NCBI GenBank assembly: GCA_964582525.1 | Contig: CAZOSP010000128.1 | Location: 1 to 9,413, forward strand | Length of the DNA: 9,413 bases | Direction of reading: 5' to 3' | DNA from: BB31 sp964582525 | GTDB lineage: Bacteria > Pseudomonadota > Gammaproteobacteria > Beggiatoales > Beggiatoaceae | Shown: piece by piece, positions 1 to 6,207 of the stretch | Numbering within the stretch: position 1 is the stretch's first letter | Layout of the letters: each line of letters opens with the position of its first letter | Notes under the pieces: generated by a model | The model's database searches: none | Seen by the model: only the letters and a program-made list of their open reading frames with translations | What the model was told of the DNA's origin: nothing | Translations under genes and position numbers: made by a program

Positions 1-403
1 CTGCCCATTCGCTGAGTAAGCGTTCCAATCCGTCTTCTAGGCTACCGCTGGCAAGAATTTGATGACGAATTTCGCCAACTAACAGGTTATTAAGATACAG
101 CTTGGCACGATAGGCAATGCCTTCCATGATGATGTTTACCGCCCGCGTCACATCTTCGCGCATGGCTTGCGCTGGCTCGACATTGGTGTACAAACAATAA
201 TAATCGCCTTGCTGGTTCAAGTAATCCATCAAGGTTAGCAAAGTGGTGGTTTTACCCGTTTGGCGCGGGGCGTGGAGGATGAAATAGCGTTTTTGCGCAA
301 TTAAATCTTCCAATTCGGCTAAATCCAAGCGTTCTAAGGGCGGCAAAGAATAATGATCTGCCTCAACATTGGGTCCGGCGTTATTAAAAAAACGTTCTTG
401 CAT
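1..403 (-). CDS. P-loop AAA-like ATPase, N-terminal part (cut by window edge)
   Basis: This minus-strand gene starts with ATG at 403-401 and stays open for 134 codons to the left edge, so its C-terminus is not in the window. It begins MQERFFNNAGP and carries a Walker A motif, HAPRQTGKTT, at about residues 44-53, followed by a hydrophobic strand (YCLYTNV). This N-terminus matches a common family of stand-alone AAA-like ATP-binding proteins of unknown role found in cyanobacteria, Thiotrichales and other environmental bacteria. Family knowledge says they bind and probably hydrolyse ATP; no substrate is known. The start is supported by an AGGAAAA ribosome site just upstream (about 408-414). The gene stands alone, with a terminator and REP-like hairpins behind its start. 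Walker B and the arginine finger are not visible. Confidence 0.85.
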   Translation of the reverse strand, partial: MQERFFNNAGPNVEADHYSLPPLERLDLAELEDLIAQKRYFILHAPRQTGKTTTLLTLMDYLNQQGDYYCLYTNVEPAQAMREDVTRAVNIIMEGIAYRAKLYLNNLLVGEIRHQILASGSLEDGLERLLSEWA

Positions 404-450
404 GGTGATTTTCCTGTTAAATTTGTAGGGTTGCGGTCTGTAGCATGACG

Positions 451-498
451 GCCAGCGATGCTGGCAAGGCATGAGTTCCCAAGCGGTGCTTGGGAACT
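451..498. repeat. REP-like double hairpin
   Basis: Two hairpins lie side by side. The first has arms GCCAGC/GCTGGC around a 3-base loop (451-465). The second has perfect 11-base arms AGTTCCCAAGC/GCTTGGGAACT around the loop GGT (474-498). Hairpins with GTTCCCA-type arms are widespread dispersed REP-like elements in Thiotrichales and related genomes, often spread by TnpA-REP (Y1) transposases. That identification comes from recall of the motif; copy number in this genome cannot be seen here. Confidence 0.65.
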
Positions 499-500
499 AG

Positions 501-533
501 AAAAAACCACTCAGAAACATCTAAGTGGTTTTT
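501..533 (-). terminator. Rho-independent terminator, possibly bidirectional
   Basis: A 10-base stem (AAAAACCACT paired with AGTGGTTTTT) encloses a loop of about 11-12 bases. Read on the minus strand it ends in TTTTTT, and on the plus strand in TTTTTA, so it can work both ways, better on the minus strand. It begins directly after the stop codon of the gene tail at 532-627, the usual arrangement for a minus-strand gene end. It also shields the ATPase gene from read-through. Confidence 0.75.
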
Positions 534-627
534 ACTTTGCCTTGTTAACGATTGAACTAAGCGGCTGCGCGGTAGCAGTCGGCTTGAGTGATTTGTTAAA
601 AGCAGGCTTGTTTGGTAAATTATCATT
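532..627 (-). pseudogene. Tail of a lost gene ahead of the terminator
   Basis: On the minus strand, 31 codons run without a stop from an in-frame TAA (630-628) to a TAA at 534-532 that abuts the terminator. The peptide is rich in Lys, Pro, Ala, Ser and Thr and ends SSIVNKAK. There is no ATG, GTG or TTG in the frame, so it cannot be a gene by itself. The stop-plus-terminator geometry and the more GC-rich codons suggest the 3' end of a gene whose front was deleted. I do not recognise the peptide, and a chance open frame is possible. Confidence 0.3.
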
Positions 628-697
628 TTACAGCCCATGCTTAACAAACCTACTTGGTTGTTGGTTGTTGTTTTTAGTTTCTTAGTCGATCAAACAA

Positions 698-724
698 AAT
701 CAATTGAGTTTGACCTCATTGATT
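698..724. terminator. Inverted repeat, possible terminator of the lipoprotein gene
   Basis: Arms AATCAAT-TGAG and CTC-ATTGATT, with one bulged base, enclose a 6-base loop. T-rich tracts follow on both sides (TTTTGTTT on the minus strand, CTTTTTT on the plus strand). It lies 13 bases past the stop of the lipoprotein gene at 737-955, the right place for its terminator. The stem is AT-rich, so it would be a weak one. Confidence 0.45.
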
Positions 725-736
725 CTTTTTTCATGA

Positions 737-955
737 TTATTTATTGCCTTGAGCTTCTTTTCTTTTTTGTTCATATCCATCGTATGATTTACTGTTATTT
801 TCTATGCATTCATCATATTGAGATGGCGGCACTGTAGCACACTCATTTCTGTTACCTGTTTGAATGCCTTCATAAAGTCCTCTATATGAGCAGCCAGAAA
901 AAATTAACATCATCATTAAAATACTGAAAACTCCGAAATAGCCTGTTAATGTCAT
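737..955 (-). CDS. Small lipoprotein of unknown function
   Basis: This is a 72-residue protein with a hydrophobic N-terminal segment (about residues 6-20) ending at SGC, so Cys22 is the likely lipidation site for signal peptidase II. The -3 residue is Phe, not the usual Leu, which is a small deviation. The mature part is polar and contains YRGLYEGIQ, PPSQYDEC and a charged Tyr/Glu/Lys-rich tail. Cys39 and Cys50 could form a disulfide. The YRGLYE...PPSQYDEC pattern resembles short uncharacterised proteobacterial lipoproteins, recalled and not checked. An AGGAG site lies 8 bases before the ATG, supporting the start. It would sit in the inner or outer membrane facing the periplasm. Confidence 0.65.
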   Translation of the reverse strand: MTLTGYFGVFSILMMMLIFSGCSYRGLYEGIQTGNRNECATVPPSQYDECIENNSKSYDGYEQKRKEAQGNK

Positions 956-1001
956 GTATTTTACTCCTGTATTTGGTGGTTGTGAGTTAGTGATTGCAGC
1001 T

Positions 1002-1054
1002 CAGTATAATAGCGGTATCGTTTTTCGGCTTCGCTGCTGGGTGTCATTATACTG
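1002..1054. repeat. Nine-base inverted repeat flanking 35 bases
   Basis: CAGTATAAT at 1002-1010 is the exact reverse complement of ATTATACTG at 1046-1054. The 53-base unit lies between the transposase remnant and the lipoprotein gene, where the lipoprotein promoter should be. Both arms also provide TATAAT/TATACT -10-like hexamers. It could be a tiny insertion-derived element or a paired operator, but a 9-base match at this distance is expected by chance about once or twice in a window this size. Confidence 0.3.
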
Positions 1055-1067
1055 TAATAGATTGTTT

Positions 1068-1363
1068 TCAAATATAATTTATTGCAACACAAATTCCTAG
1101 AGAGCCCAAAAACAGAGACAGGCAGGCGGTGATGATTTCCGCCCGTTCATATGCCGACTTGCTGCGACAGTCTTCAATTTCCCGCATCCAGGTGAATAAG
1201 TCCGGGAAAAAATGCTTGATTGTTCGGTGCATGTGATAGGCGACACTACGCATCTGCTCTTGGCACTGTCGATTACGCGCCTTTTGCTTTTGACGGTGGG
1301 CGGCTTTTAGCCGCGCTTGTTTTTTTGTTGGCGTCGGATACTTGCTTTGGAATGCTTTTTCAT
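1068..1363 (-). pseudogene. Transposase N-terminal remnant with frameshift and 3' truncation
   Basis: A good ribosome site (TAGGAG at 1370-1375) precedes an ATG at 1363-1361, but that frame stops after 18 codons. Adding one A to the A-run right after the ATG restores a long frame beginning MKKAFQSKYPTPTKKQ, then a Lys/Arg/Gln-rich stretch, then HRTIKHFFPDLFTWMREIED and CRSKSAYERAEIITACLSLFL. The latter block resembles the N-terminus of DDE transposases of an ISNCY-like group, recalled from the REIED-R-KS-YE-E-I pattern. After SLFL the similarity ends and the frame closes 12 residues later, so the catalytic domain is missing. The piece downstream of the frameshift has an internal ATG at 1253. 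It is a dead insertion-sequence fragment. Confidence 0.6.
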
Positions 1364-1488
1364 GAGCGGCTCCTAATCATTACATTAAAAAGCTTCTATG
1401 CTATGAAATTATTTGTCATAAGTATAGTGCCGCACGTTTGGAATAGCCGGAAAAATATTTTTGAGAGTAAACCTTAGTTCATTGATAT

Positions 1489-2190
1489 TTAAGCTTTTAG
1501 TGCGAGACTCGGAATTACTGCTGAGAGTCGGGTCGCGGCTCCAGGCAGGGTAGCGAAGGCACTCTGAATAGTGTCTTCTGTACGCCAGAAAAACGCGGCT
1601 TCTAAGTACGCAGGAGCTTGATAATGCGTGATTTTTTGTTTTAGCCAGCGCAAAGCTGTAGCGGCTACTAGCGAATCGTGTGTCACAAATACATGAATAC
1701 CCGGTTCATCACCCGCTATATCTAGCATGTGGCGCACGAGCGCATGTGCGGCAACCGCTGGATTTGCCATGCCCGGCATGAGGTCAGTGCGATTAATTAA
1801 CCACTGCATCATGTATTCATGCCCGTATGCTTGCCAACACTGTGCTGCTTGCTGCGCATCTACAACAAATACGCCCGGATCACCTAAGTGTTGATCGGGA
1901 TTAATGTTAAGCGCAACACCGCTGCCTTTTCTTAACGCTGCTGCGGTTTGCATACAGCGCGCTAAAGGGCTGGAATGCAGGGTTTGGAGCCGCGTCCCTA
2001 ACAACTGACCTAGCTCAATCGCAAGCTGTACGCCGGCGGGTAGGAGCGGCACATGATAGCCGATACCATCAGGCGGCAAAGCTCCGCGTACTGAATGTCG
2101 TAATAACATGGTCACTGGGCGATCTAGTGGGGTGTGTTGTAGCCAATACAAAGTGCTTGCAGGTATGCGCCATAGGCTCTCCTGAGTCAT
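1489..2190 (-). CDS. Histidine phosphatase family protein
   Basis: This 233-residue protein belongs to the phosphoglycerate-mutase-like histidine phosphatase superfamily. The catalytic Arg-His is at residues 31-32 in LLRHSVRG, a variant of the usual RHG(E/Q) with an insertion-like RHSVRG. PLLPAGVQLAIELG (about 48-61) matches the usual PLT-GxxQA helix. SSPLARCMQTA (73-83) supplies the second phosphate-binding Arg (R78), and VTHD (169-172) gives the second catalytic His (H171). GDPG at 103-106 may hold the acid. Family members remove phosphate through a phospho-histidine intermediate; the substrate cannot be read from sequence. As the last gene of the operon, starting inside the methyltransferase stop (ATGA), it likely dephosphorylates a sugar, a nucleotide-linked intermediate or the final product. 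The protein is cytoplasmic, with no signal peptide. Confidence 0.85.
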   Translation of the reverse strand: MTQESLWRIPASTLYWLQHTPLDRPVTMLLRHSVRGALPPDGIGYHVPLLPAGVQLAIELGQLLGTRLQTLHSSPLARCMQTAAALRKGSGVALNINPDQHLGDPGVFVVDAQQAAQCWQAYGHEYMMQWLINRTDLMPGMANPAVAAHALVRHMLDIAGDEPGIHVFVTHDSLVAATALRWLKQKITHYQAPAYLEAAFFWRTEDTIQSAFATLPGAATRLSAVIPSLALKA

Positions 2191-3866
2191 TGCCCCGCCC
2201 CCGCTATCCCCACGATCACATCAGGCAGCGCATGGAGTTTGCACACATGGGAAAGGCTAAAATCTGCTTGCGTCAACAGGTGTTCGTACTCTGCCAAACG
2301 GCGTTCTTGCCCACCGGTTACCATCAATAAATGTAAATCGCACAAGCCGCCAGCAGCATTGTTGTCTGGCAACAACATTTCGATAATCACTATTTTTCCA
2401 CCCAGGCTTAACGCGGCTCGCGCACGTTGCAGAATGCGCAACGCATCGGCATCATCCCAGTCGTGCAGCACTCGCGCTAAAATCACCACAGCGGCTTGGC
2501 TTTGCCAATCTGCAAACAGATCGTTGGGTAGATAATGAAGTGCTTGATGGTGTGGCATGTGTGCTTTTGCTTGGGCGATGACTTCGGGACGTTCTAGCAC
2601 AGTGACAGACAGGTTCGGGTAAGCGTGTAACAAGGCTTGGGCTAAAGCCCCCAAACCGCCGCCAGCATCAAGGACGGTTTCGTCGCCACACAAATTTAAC
2701 GCAGTCGGCACTTGGGCGTAATCATGTTGGGCGTAGCTCAATAGCATTTGATGATGCCGCTCGCGGCGTTGTTCATCTTGCGCGACATCGACAAACACAC
2801 TGGGTTTTTGCCAACTGCCCTCTTGTTTTAAGGCTTGTGGCAAAGCCGTCCACATCTGTGCAAATGCACCGGCATATTCTTGTGCCGCACCTGCCAGCGT
2901 CTGCGGATGAGTGCTGCGTAAATACTGACCGCGCTCGGTACAATGCCATTGTTCTAGTTGGTTTTCGATTAAAGCCAATTCGGCTAAAGCGCGTAACAAG
3001 CGCTGACTGTGTTCTATACTTAAATGACAATGGTTGGCAATGCAGGCGGTGCTGGCGGGTAACTGCTCGAATACGCCTAATTCTACCCCGGCGGCGATGG
3101 TTTGAGTGCGCCAAAAGCCGACCATATCGGCTGACAGTTGGGCAAATTCACTGCGCAAGGCGGGTCTGAGTTTAACCAAGGTTTTGCCGCTTTCATCAAT
3201 GACCTCCAACGCACCATTGACACATTCTACCCGCGCTTGCCCGTTGTAAAACGGTTCAACGGCGGCAAAACGCCGGGTGTAAATTGGCTTGCCGTGTTGG
3301 TTGATGTGTAGCCAGCCAGCTTCATCTCTGGCACGGGCAAAGCCTTTGTGAAACACGTCTAAATCGAGAAACCAGACATCATGCAGACATTCGCCTTGAC
3401 TGTTGATGTGGGTGGAATAGCCATTTTTAGCTTGCACCACTGCAATGCCACCGCGAAAGTCGCCGACATAGTGCCAGCGTTGTGGGTAAGCGGCGTTGCC
3501 AGCGGGCAAGATGTGCCAATAGTCTCCGTCGGCATTGCGCACACTGCAATAGCCGTCCTGAAAATTGCCGCACCAGGCATAAGTGTGTGAATAAACCGCC
3601 GCACCTGTCGCATCAATGTGCTGCCAACCCGCCGCCGTGACAACGCTGGCTAAACCTTCATAAAAGCCAAAAGTGCGCTGAAACCGCGCTGCATACGCGG
3701 CTTGTCCATCTGCTTGAATGTGCCAAGCTTGCTCACCAAGCCGCACGGCGGCAAGTCCGGGCGGGTGGAAAGCCAGCACTTCGGTGAAGCGTTGGCGGTA
3801 GGCAGGGGTGTTGTTGTGTTGGTGATGGCTGTGATCGGCGGCGACTTGTAAATCTTGCCAGTTCAT
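2187..3866 (-). CDS. WG-repeat protein fused to a SAM-dependent O-methyltransferase
   Basis: The 559 residues fall into two parts. Residues about 24-235 are some six WG-type repeats of about 37 residues, each with an F-x-G-x-A-x-V core followed by W-x-x-I-x-x-x-G-x-x-x-Y (for example WQHIDATG, WHILPAG, WLHINQHG), which usually form a beta scaffold for binding. Residues about 240-555 are a COMT-like O-methyltransferase: a winged-helix dimerisation region (SADMVGFWRTQTIAAGVELG and following), SAM motif VLDAGGGLG (398-406), acidic Glu425 in VTVLERP, and LHDWDD (467-472) with His468 at the place of the catalytic base in plant-type O-methyltransferases. The ATG is preceded by GAGG eight bases away, inside the end of the radical SAM gene. 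It probably methylates a hydroxyl on the operon's product, while the WG part may hold the substrate or partner enzymes. The fusion itself is uncommon. Confidence 0.9.
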   Translation of the reverse strand: MNWQDLQVAADHSHHQHNNTPAYRQRFTEVLAFHPPGLAAVRLGEQAWHIQADGQAAYAARFQRTFGFYEGLASVVTAAGWQHIDATGAAVYSHTYAWCGNFQDGYCSVRNADGDYWHILPAGNAAYPQRWHYVGDFRGGIAVVQAKNGYSTHINSQGECLHDVWFLDLDVFHKGFARARDEAGWLHINQHGKPIYTRRFAAVEPFYNGQARVECVNGALEVIDESGKTLVKLRPALRSEFAQLSADMVGFWRTQTIAAGVELGVFEQLPASTACIANHCHLSIEHSQRLLRALAELALIENQLEQWHCTERGQYLRSTHPQTLAGAAQEYAGAFAQMWTALPQALKQEGSWQKPSVFVDVAQDEQRRERHHQMLLSYAQHDYAQVPTALNLCGDETVLDAGGGLGALAQALLHAYPNLSVTVLERPEVIAQAKAHMPHHQALHYLPNDLFADWQSQAAVVILARVLHDWDDADALRILQRARAALSLGGKIVIIEMLLPDNNAAGGLCDLHLLMVTGGQERRLAEYEHLLTQADFSLSHVCKLHALPDVIVGIAGAGQ

Positions 3867-3869
3867 GGT

Positions 3870-4907
3870 TTACGCCTCACGCGGTTTACGCATATTGCAA
3901 GCAATACACAAAGGTTGTTGCTGATAATTTTCTCGCAATAATTGATAGGCTTGGCTATGCCAAATCTCGGCTAAACTGCGCTCATGTAAATTGCCAAAAT
4001 CGCCCAAGCTGCGCCGCTGTGCATCAGGCGCACAGCAGGGGTCAAAACGCCCTTCAGTATTGACCCAAGCCTCTTGCCCTAAAAACGGACATTCGCCCGT
4101 AGGCATTAGGTTTTGTGTGGCTTGAGCTTCTAATGGATAAATGTTTTCCAGTAAGACTTGGTGGCCGTTTGGCAAAAGATGGGTATCCGCCATTGCTTGT
4201 GCCTGTTTAACGGTGTGATTCCAACGCGCAATAGACTCGGCATTACGTCGCATGGACAAGGGTTGAATCGCCGGAAAATGCGCCCACAGATGATGCCCTT
4301 TGACCCTTTCTACGCCAAGCTGCGCGGCGAGTTTGATGATGTCGGGCAGTTCGGCTAGATTGGTTTCTAAAAAAGTCAGTTGAAAGGTGATGCGGCAATA
4401 ATTGCCGCCTTGTGCTGCGTGTGCATCGCGCACTTGGATGAAGTGTTTGAGGTTGTTTAAGGCTTTGTTCCAGCGGGCACCTCGCATGATTTTTTCTTGC
4501 GTTGCTGCCGTTGCGCCATTCCAGGAAAATTTAACATCGGAAGTGACCGGCACAATGCGTTGCGCCCAATATGCCACGCCGCCTTTGCCATTGCGCTGAG
4601 GGAAACTGCCGTTGGTGGTGAGATTGAGCTTCACTTGATAGCGCTGGCAAAGCTCTAAAATGCGTTCAAAATCATTGTATAACAGCGGTTCTCCCATAGT
4701 CGATGGAATCACTTCTCGTAACCCTAAAGGGGCGGCTTCGGCGATAATTTTTTCAATCAAGGCAATCGGCATTCGGCGTTTTTGGTGCTGCTGGGCGCGG
4801 CGGTTTGGATTGTGTGCTGAGTGTTCTTCACACATGACGCAGCGAAAATTACAATCATCAGGATTGGTATCAAAAGTCATTCGCCAAGGAAAGTGCGTCT
4901 TAGTCAT
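3870..4907 (-). CDS. Radical SAM protein with SPASM-like C-terminal domain
   Basis: From the ATG at 4907 this is a 345-residue protein. An upstream ATG at 4961 would overlap the glycosyltransferase by 62 bases; the 4907 start has an AAAGG site before it and overlaps only 8 bases, so it is preferred. The CX3CX2C motif that binds the SAM-cleaving 4Fe-4S cluster is C19, C23, C26 (DDCNFRCVMCEEHS). STMGEPLLY (69-77) is the GGEP-type SAM-binding motif. The C-terminal part has C273, then WVNTEGRFDPCC (C291, C292), GNLHERSLAEIWHS and CIAC (C334, C337). This is a reduced SPASM/twitch pattern, enough for one auxiliary cluster, and is typical of enzymes acting on peptides or on sugar and nucleotide substrates. 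No precursor peptide is obvious nearby, so the substrate stays open. It could also act on a sugar, given the neighbouring epimerase and glycosyltransferase. Confidence 0.93.
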   Translation of the reverse strand: MTKTHFPWRMTFDTNPDDCNFRCVMCEEHSAHNPNRRAQQHQKRRMPIALIEKIIAEAAPLGLREVIPSTMGEPLLYNDFERILELCQRYQVKLNLTTNGSFPQRNGKGGVAYWAQRIVPVTSDVKFSWNGATAATQEKIMRGARWNKALNNLKHFIQVRDAHAAQGGNYCRITFQLTFLETNLAELPDIIKLAAQLGVERVKGHHLWAHFPAIQPLSMRRNAESIARWNHTVKQAQAMADTHLLPNGHQVLLENIYPLEAQATQNLMPTGECPFLGQEAWVNTEGRFDPCCAPDAQRRSLGDFGNLHERSLAEIWHSQAYQLLRENYQQQPLCIACNMRKPREA

Positions 4908-6207
4908 GTTGCAAGCCTTTTGACAACAGCTCGCGGTAAATCGCTTCAATCGCCTGCACATGCGTGTTCAAGTCGGGAATATTGCTGTCTTCGCTGAGTA
5001 CATAACCGCGCTGCCCAAGCTGTCGCGCTAAGCCAGGATCATCAACAAAACGCTGCATTTGCGCTGCCATGTCGTCGGCATTGCGATGTTCAAAACACAA
5101 CCCATTGACTTGATGATGGATATATTCAGCCATGCCGCCCGCGTTAGCCGTAATCACCGGCACCCGCGCTTGCAAGGCTTCATGAATCACCAGCGGCGAA
5201 TTTTCTACCCACACCGATGGCACAACGATGGCATCAACATGATTAAACACCTCTTGCACAATGTCCTGATTACGGTATTCGCCACGCCATTCAATGTGCG
5301 CCGCTGTGGTGACGGTTTGGGCTAAGGCTCGCAAGGCTTGTGTCTCTTGTCCATGCGTTCGACCCCAAATGCGCAATTTAGCTGCGCCGTTAAGCTGTCC
5401 AAAGGCTTGAATCAATTGATGAATCCCTTTGGCAGGGATATGCGTACCGATATAACCGAAGGTAAACGCTTGAGCCGTCACCCGCTGGCGACCTTGCAAA
5501 CGACTGACAGCAAAACCGTAATCCAGATAACGCAGTTTGTGTTCGGGCAAGCCAAAATCATCCCGATAACGCTGGTACAGATAACGCGCTGGTGCGATAA
5601 ACACATCGACTAATTCCACGATTTCGCGCACATGCGCCATGCGTCTCGCCACCCAATCTGTCCAATAAGCCACATCTTGTGCATATTCGTCTTCTGCCCC
5701 AGAAAAATACCGCGCATAACACCGCTCGGCACATTTACGGTCTACTTGCCCATCACAGGCTGCCCATAGATCACGGGGGTTTTCTGGAAACATCTGCATA
5801 AACTGCCCACGCGGACACATCAGCCAATAGTCATGTAGCGTATAAACCATCGGGATATGTCGTTGTGCCACTTGTTTGACTAATGCCGTGGATAAATGAT
5901 TGAGATGTCCAATATGCACCACATCAGGCTTTAAGATTTCCAGCAATTCGGCAAAACGCTGATCCACTGCTGTGTGGCGATAGCGATCTTTATAGTTGGG
6001 TAAATTGATGATGTGTAGCTTAATCTGTGGTTGATCGGCATCCAGTTCTTCGCGCAGGCAATAATCTGGCGCGAAGGGGTTTTCTTCGCGGCTAAAGACA
6101 TGTACTTCATGCTGTTGTGCCAAGCCGTGACTGAGGGTTTGTGTATAAATTTCAGAACCCGCGTTATAGCGCATCGGATACCCGTGAATGACTTGCAAAA
6201 TCTTCAT
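4900..6207 (-). CDS. GT4 family glycosyltransferase
   Basis: This 435-residue protein has two Rossmann halves (GT-B fold). The N-terminal acceptor half opens MKILQVIHGYPMRYNAGSE with the Gly-rich loop and continues to about residue 235 (PDVVHIGH and TLHDYWLMCPRG are recognisable). The C-terminal nucleotide-sugar half starts with FGYIGTHIPAKG (250-261) and contains the EX7E motif E335-NSPLVIH-E343, followed by NAGGMAEYI, all typical of retaining GT4 enzymes. An insertion with C131, C151, C159 and C163 looks like a metal-binding knuckle seen in some GT4 relatives. No membrane segment or signal peptide is visible, so it is cytosolic or peripheral. It begins inside the epimerase stop (ATGA), so the two are coupled: the epimerase probably makes the activated sugar that this enzyme transfers. 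The acceptor is unknown. Confidence 0.95.
   Translation of the reverse strand: MKILQVIHGYPMRYNAGSEIYTQTLSHGLAQQHEVHVFSREENPFAPDYCLREELDADQPQIKLHIINLPNYKDRYRHTAVDQRFAELLEILKPDVVHIGHLNHLSTALVKQVAQRHIPMVYTLHDYWLMCPRGQFMQMFPENPRDLWAACDGQVDRKCAERCYARYFSGAEDEYAQDVAYWTDWVARRMAHVREIVELVDVFIAPARYLYQRYRDDFGLPEHKLRYLDYGFAVSRLQGRQRVTAQAFTFGYIGTHIPAKGIHQLIQAFGQLNGAAKLRIWGRTHGQETQALRALAQTVTTAAHIEWRGEYRNQDIVQEVFNHVDAIVVPSVWVENSPLVIHEALQARVPVITANAGGMAEYIHHQVNGLCFEHRNADDMAAQMQRFVDDPGLARQLGQRGYVLSEDSNIPDLNTHVQAIEAIYRELLSKGLQHD

Larger units (their letters stand above)
404..736. other. Gene-poor stretch with repeats and terminators
   Basis: No intact gene is supported in these 333 bases. The stretch holds a pair of REP-like hairpins (451-498), a stem-loop terminator (501-533), the tail of a lost minus-strand gene (532-627), a short TTGGTTG tandem run (654-670) and a second terminator-like inverted repeat (698-724). 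The open frames on either strand lack a convincing start, ribosome site or recognisable protein character. Confidence 0.6.

Noticed and set aside
653..670. TTGGTTG tandem run as a CRISPR-like or phase-variation repeat
   Set aside because: It has only two and a half copies of a 7-base unit and lies outside any gene or promoter, so it is simple low-complexity sequence.
458..685. Plus-strand 75-codon frame starting in the REP-like hairpins
   Set aside because: It begins inside one hairpin, runs through the other and the terminator, and shows no protein-like character; the peptide is translated repeat sequence.
1046..1071. TTGAAA and TATAAT as a promoter for the small lipoprotein (minus strand)
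   Set aside because: The hexamers are good but the spacing is only 14 bases, too short for a normal sigma-70 promoter; one of them may still be used with another element.
1220..1477. Plus-strand 85-codon frame over the transposase remnant
   Set aside because: It is a shadow of the minus-strand transposase fragment and has no ribosome site or recognisable features.
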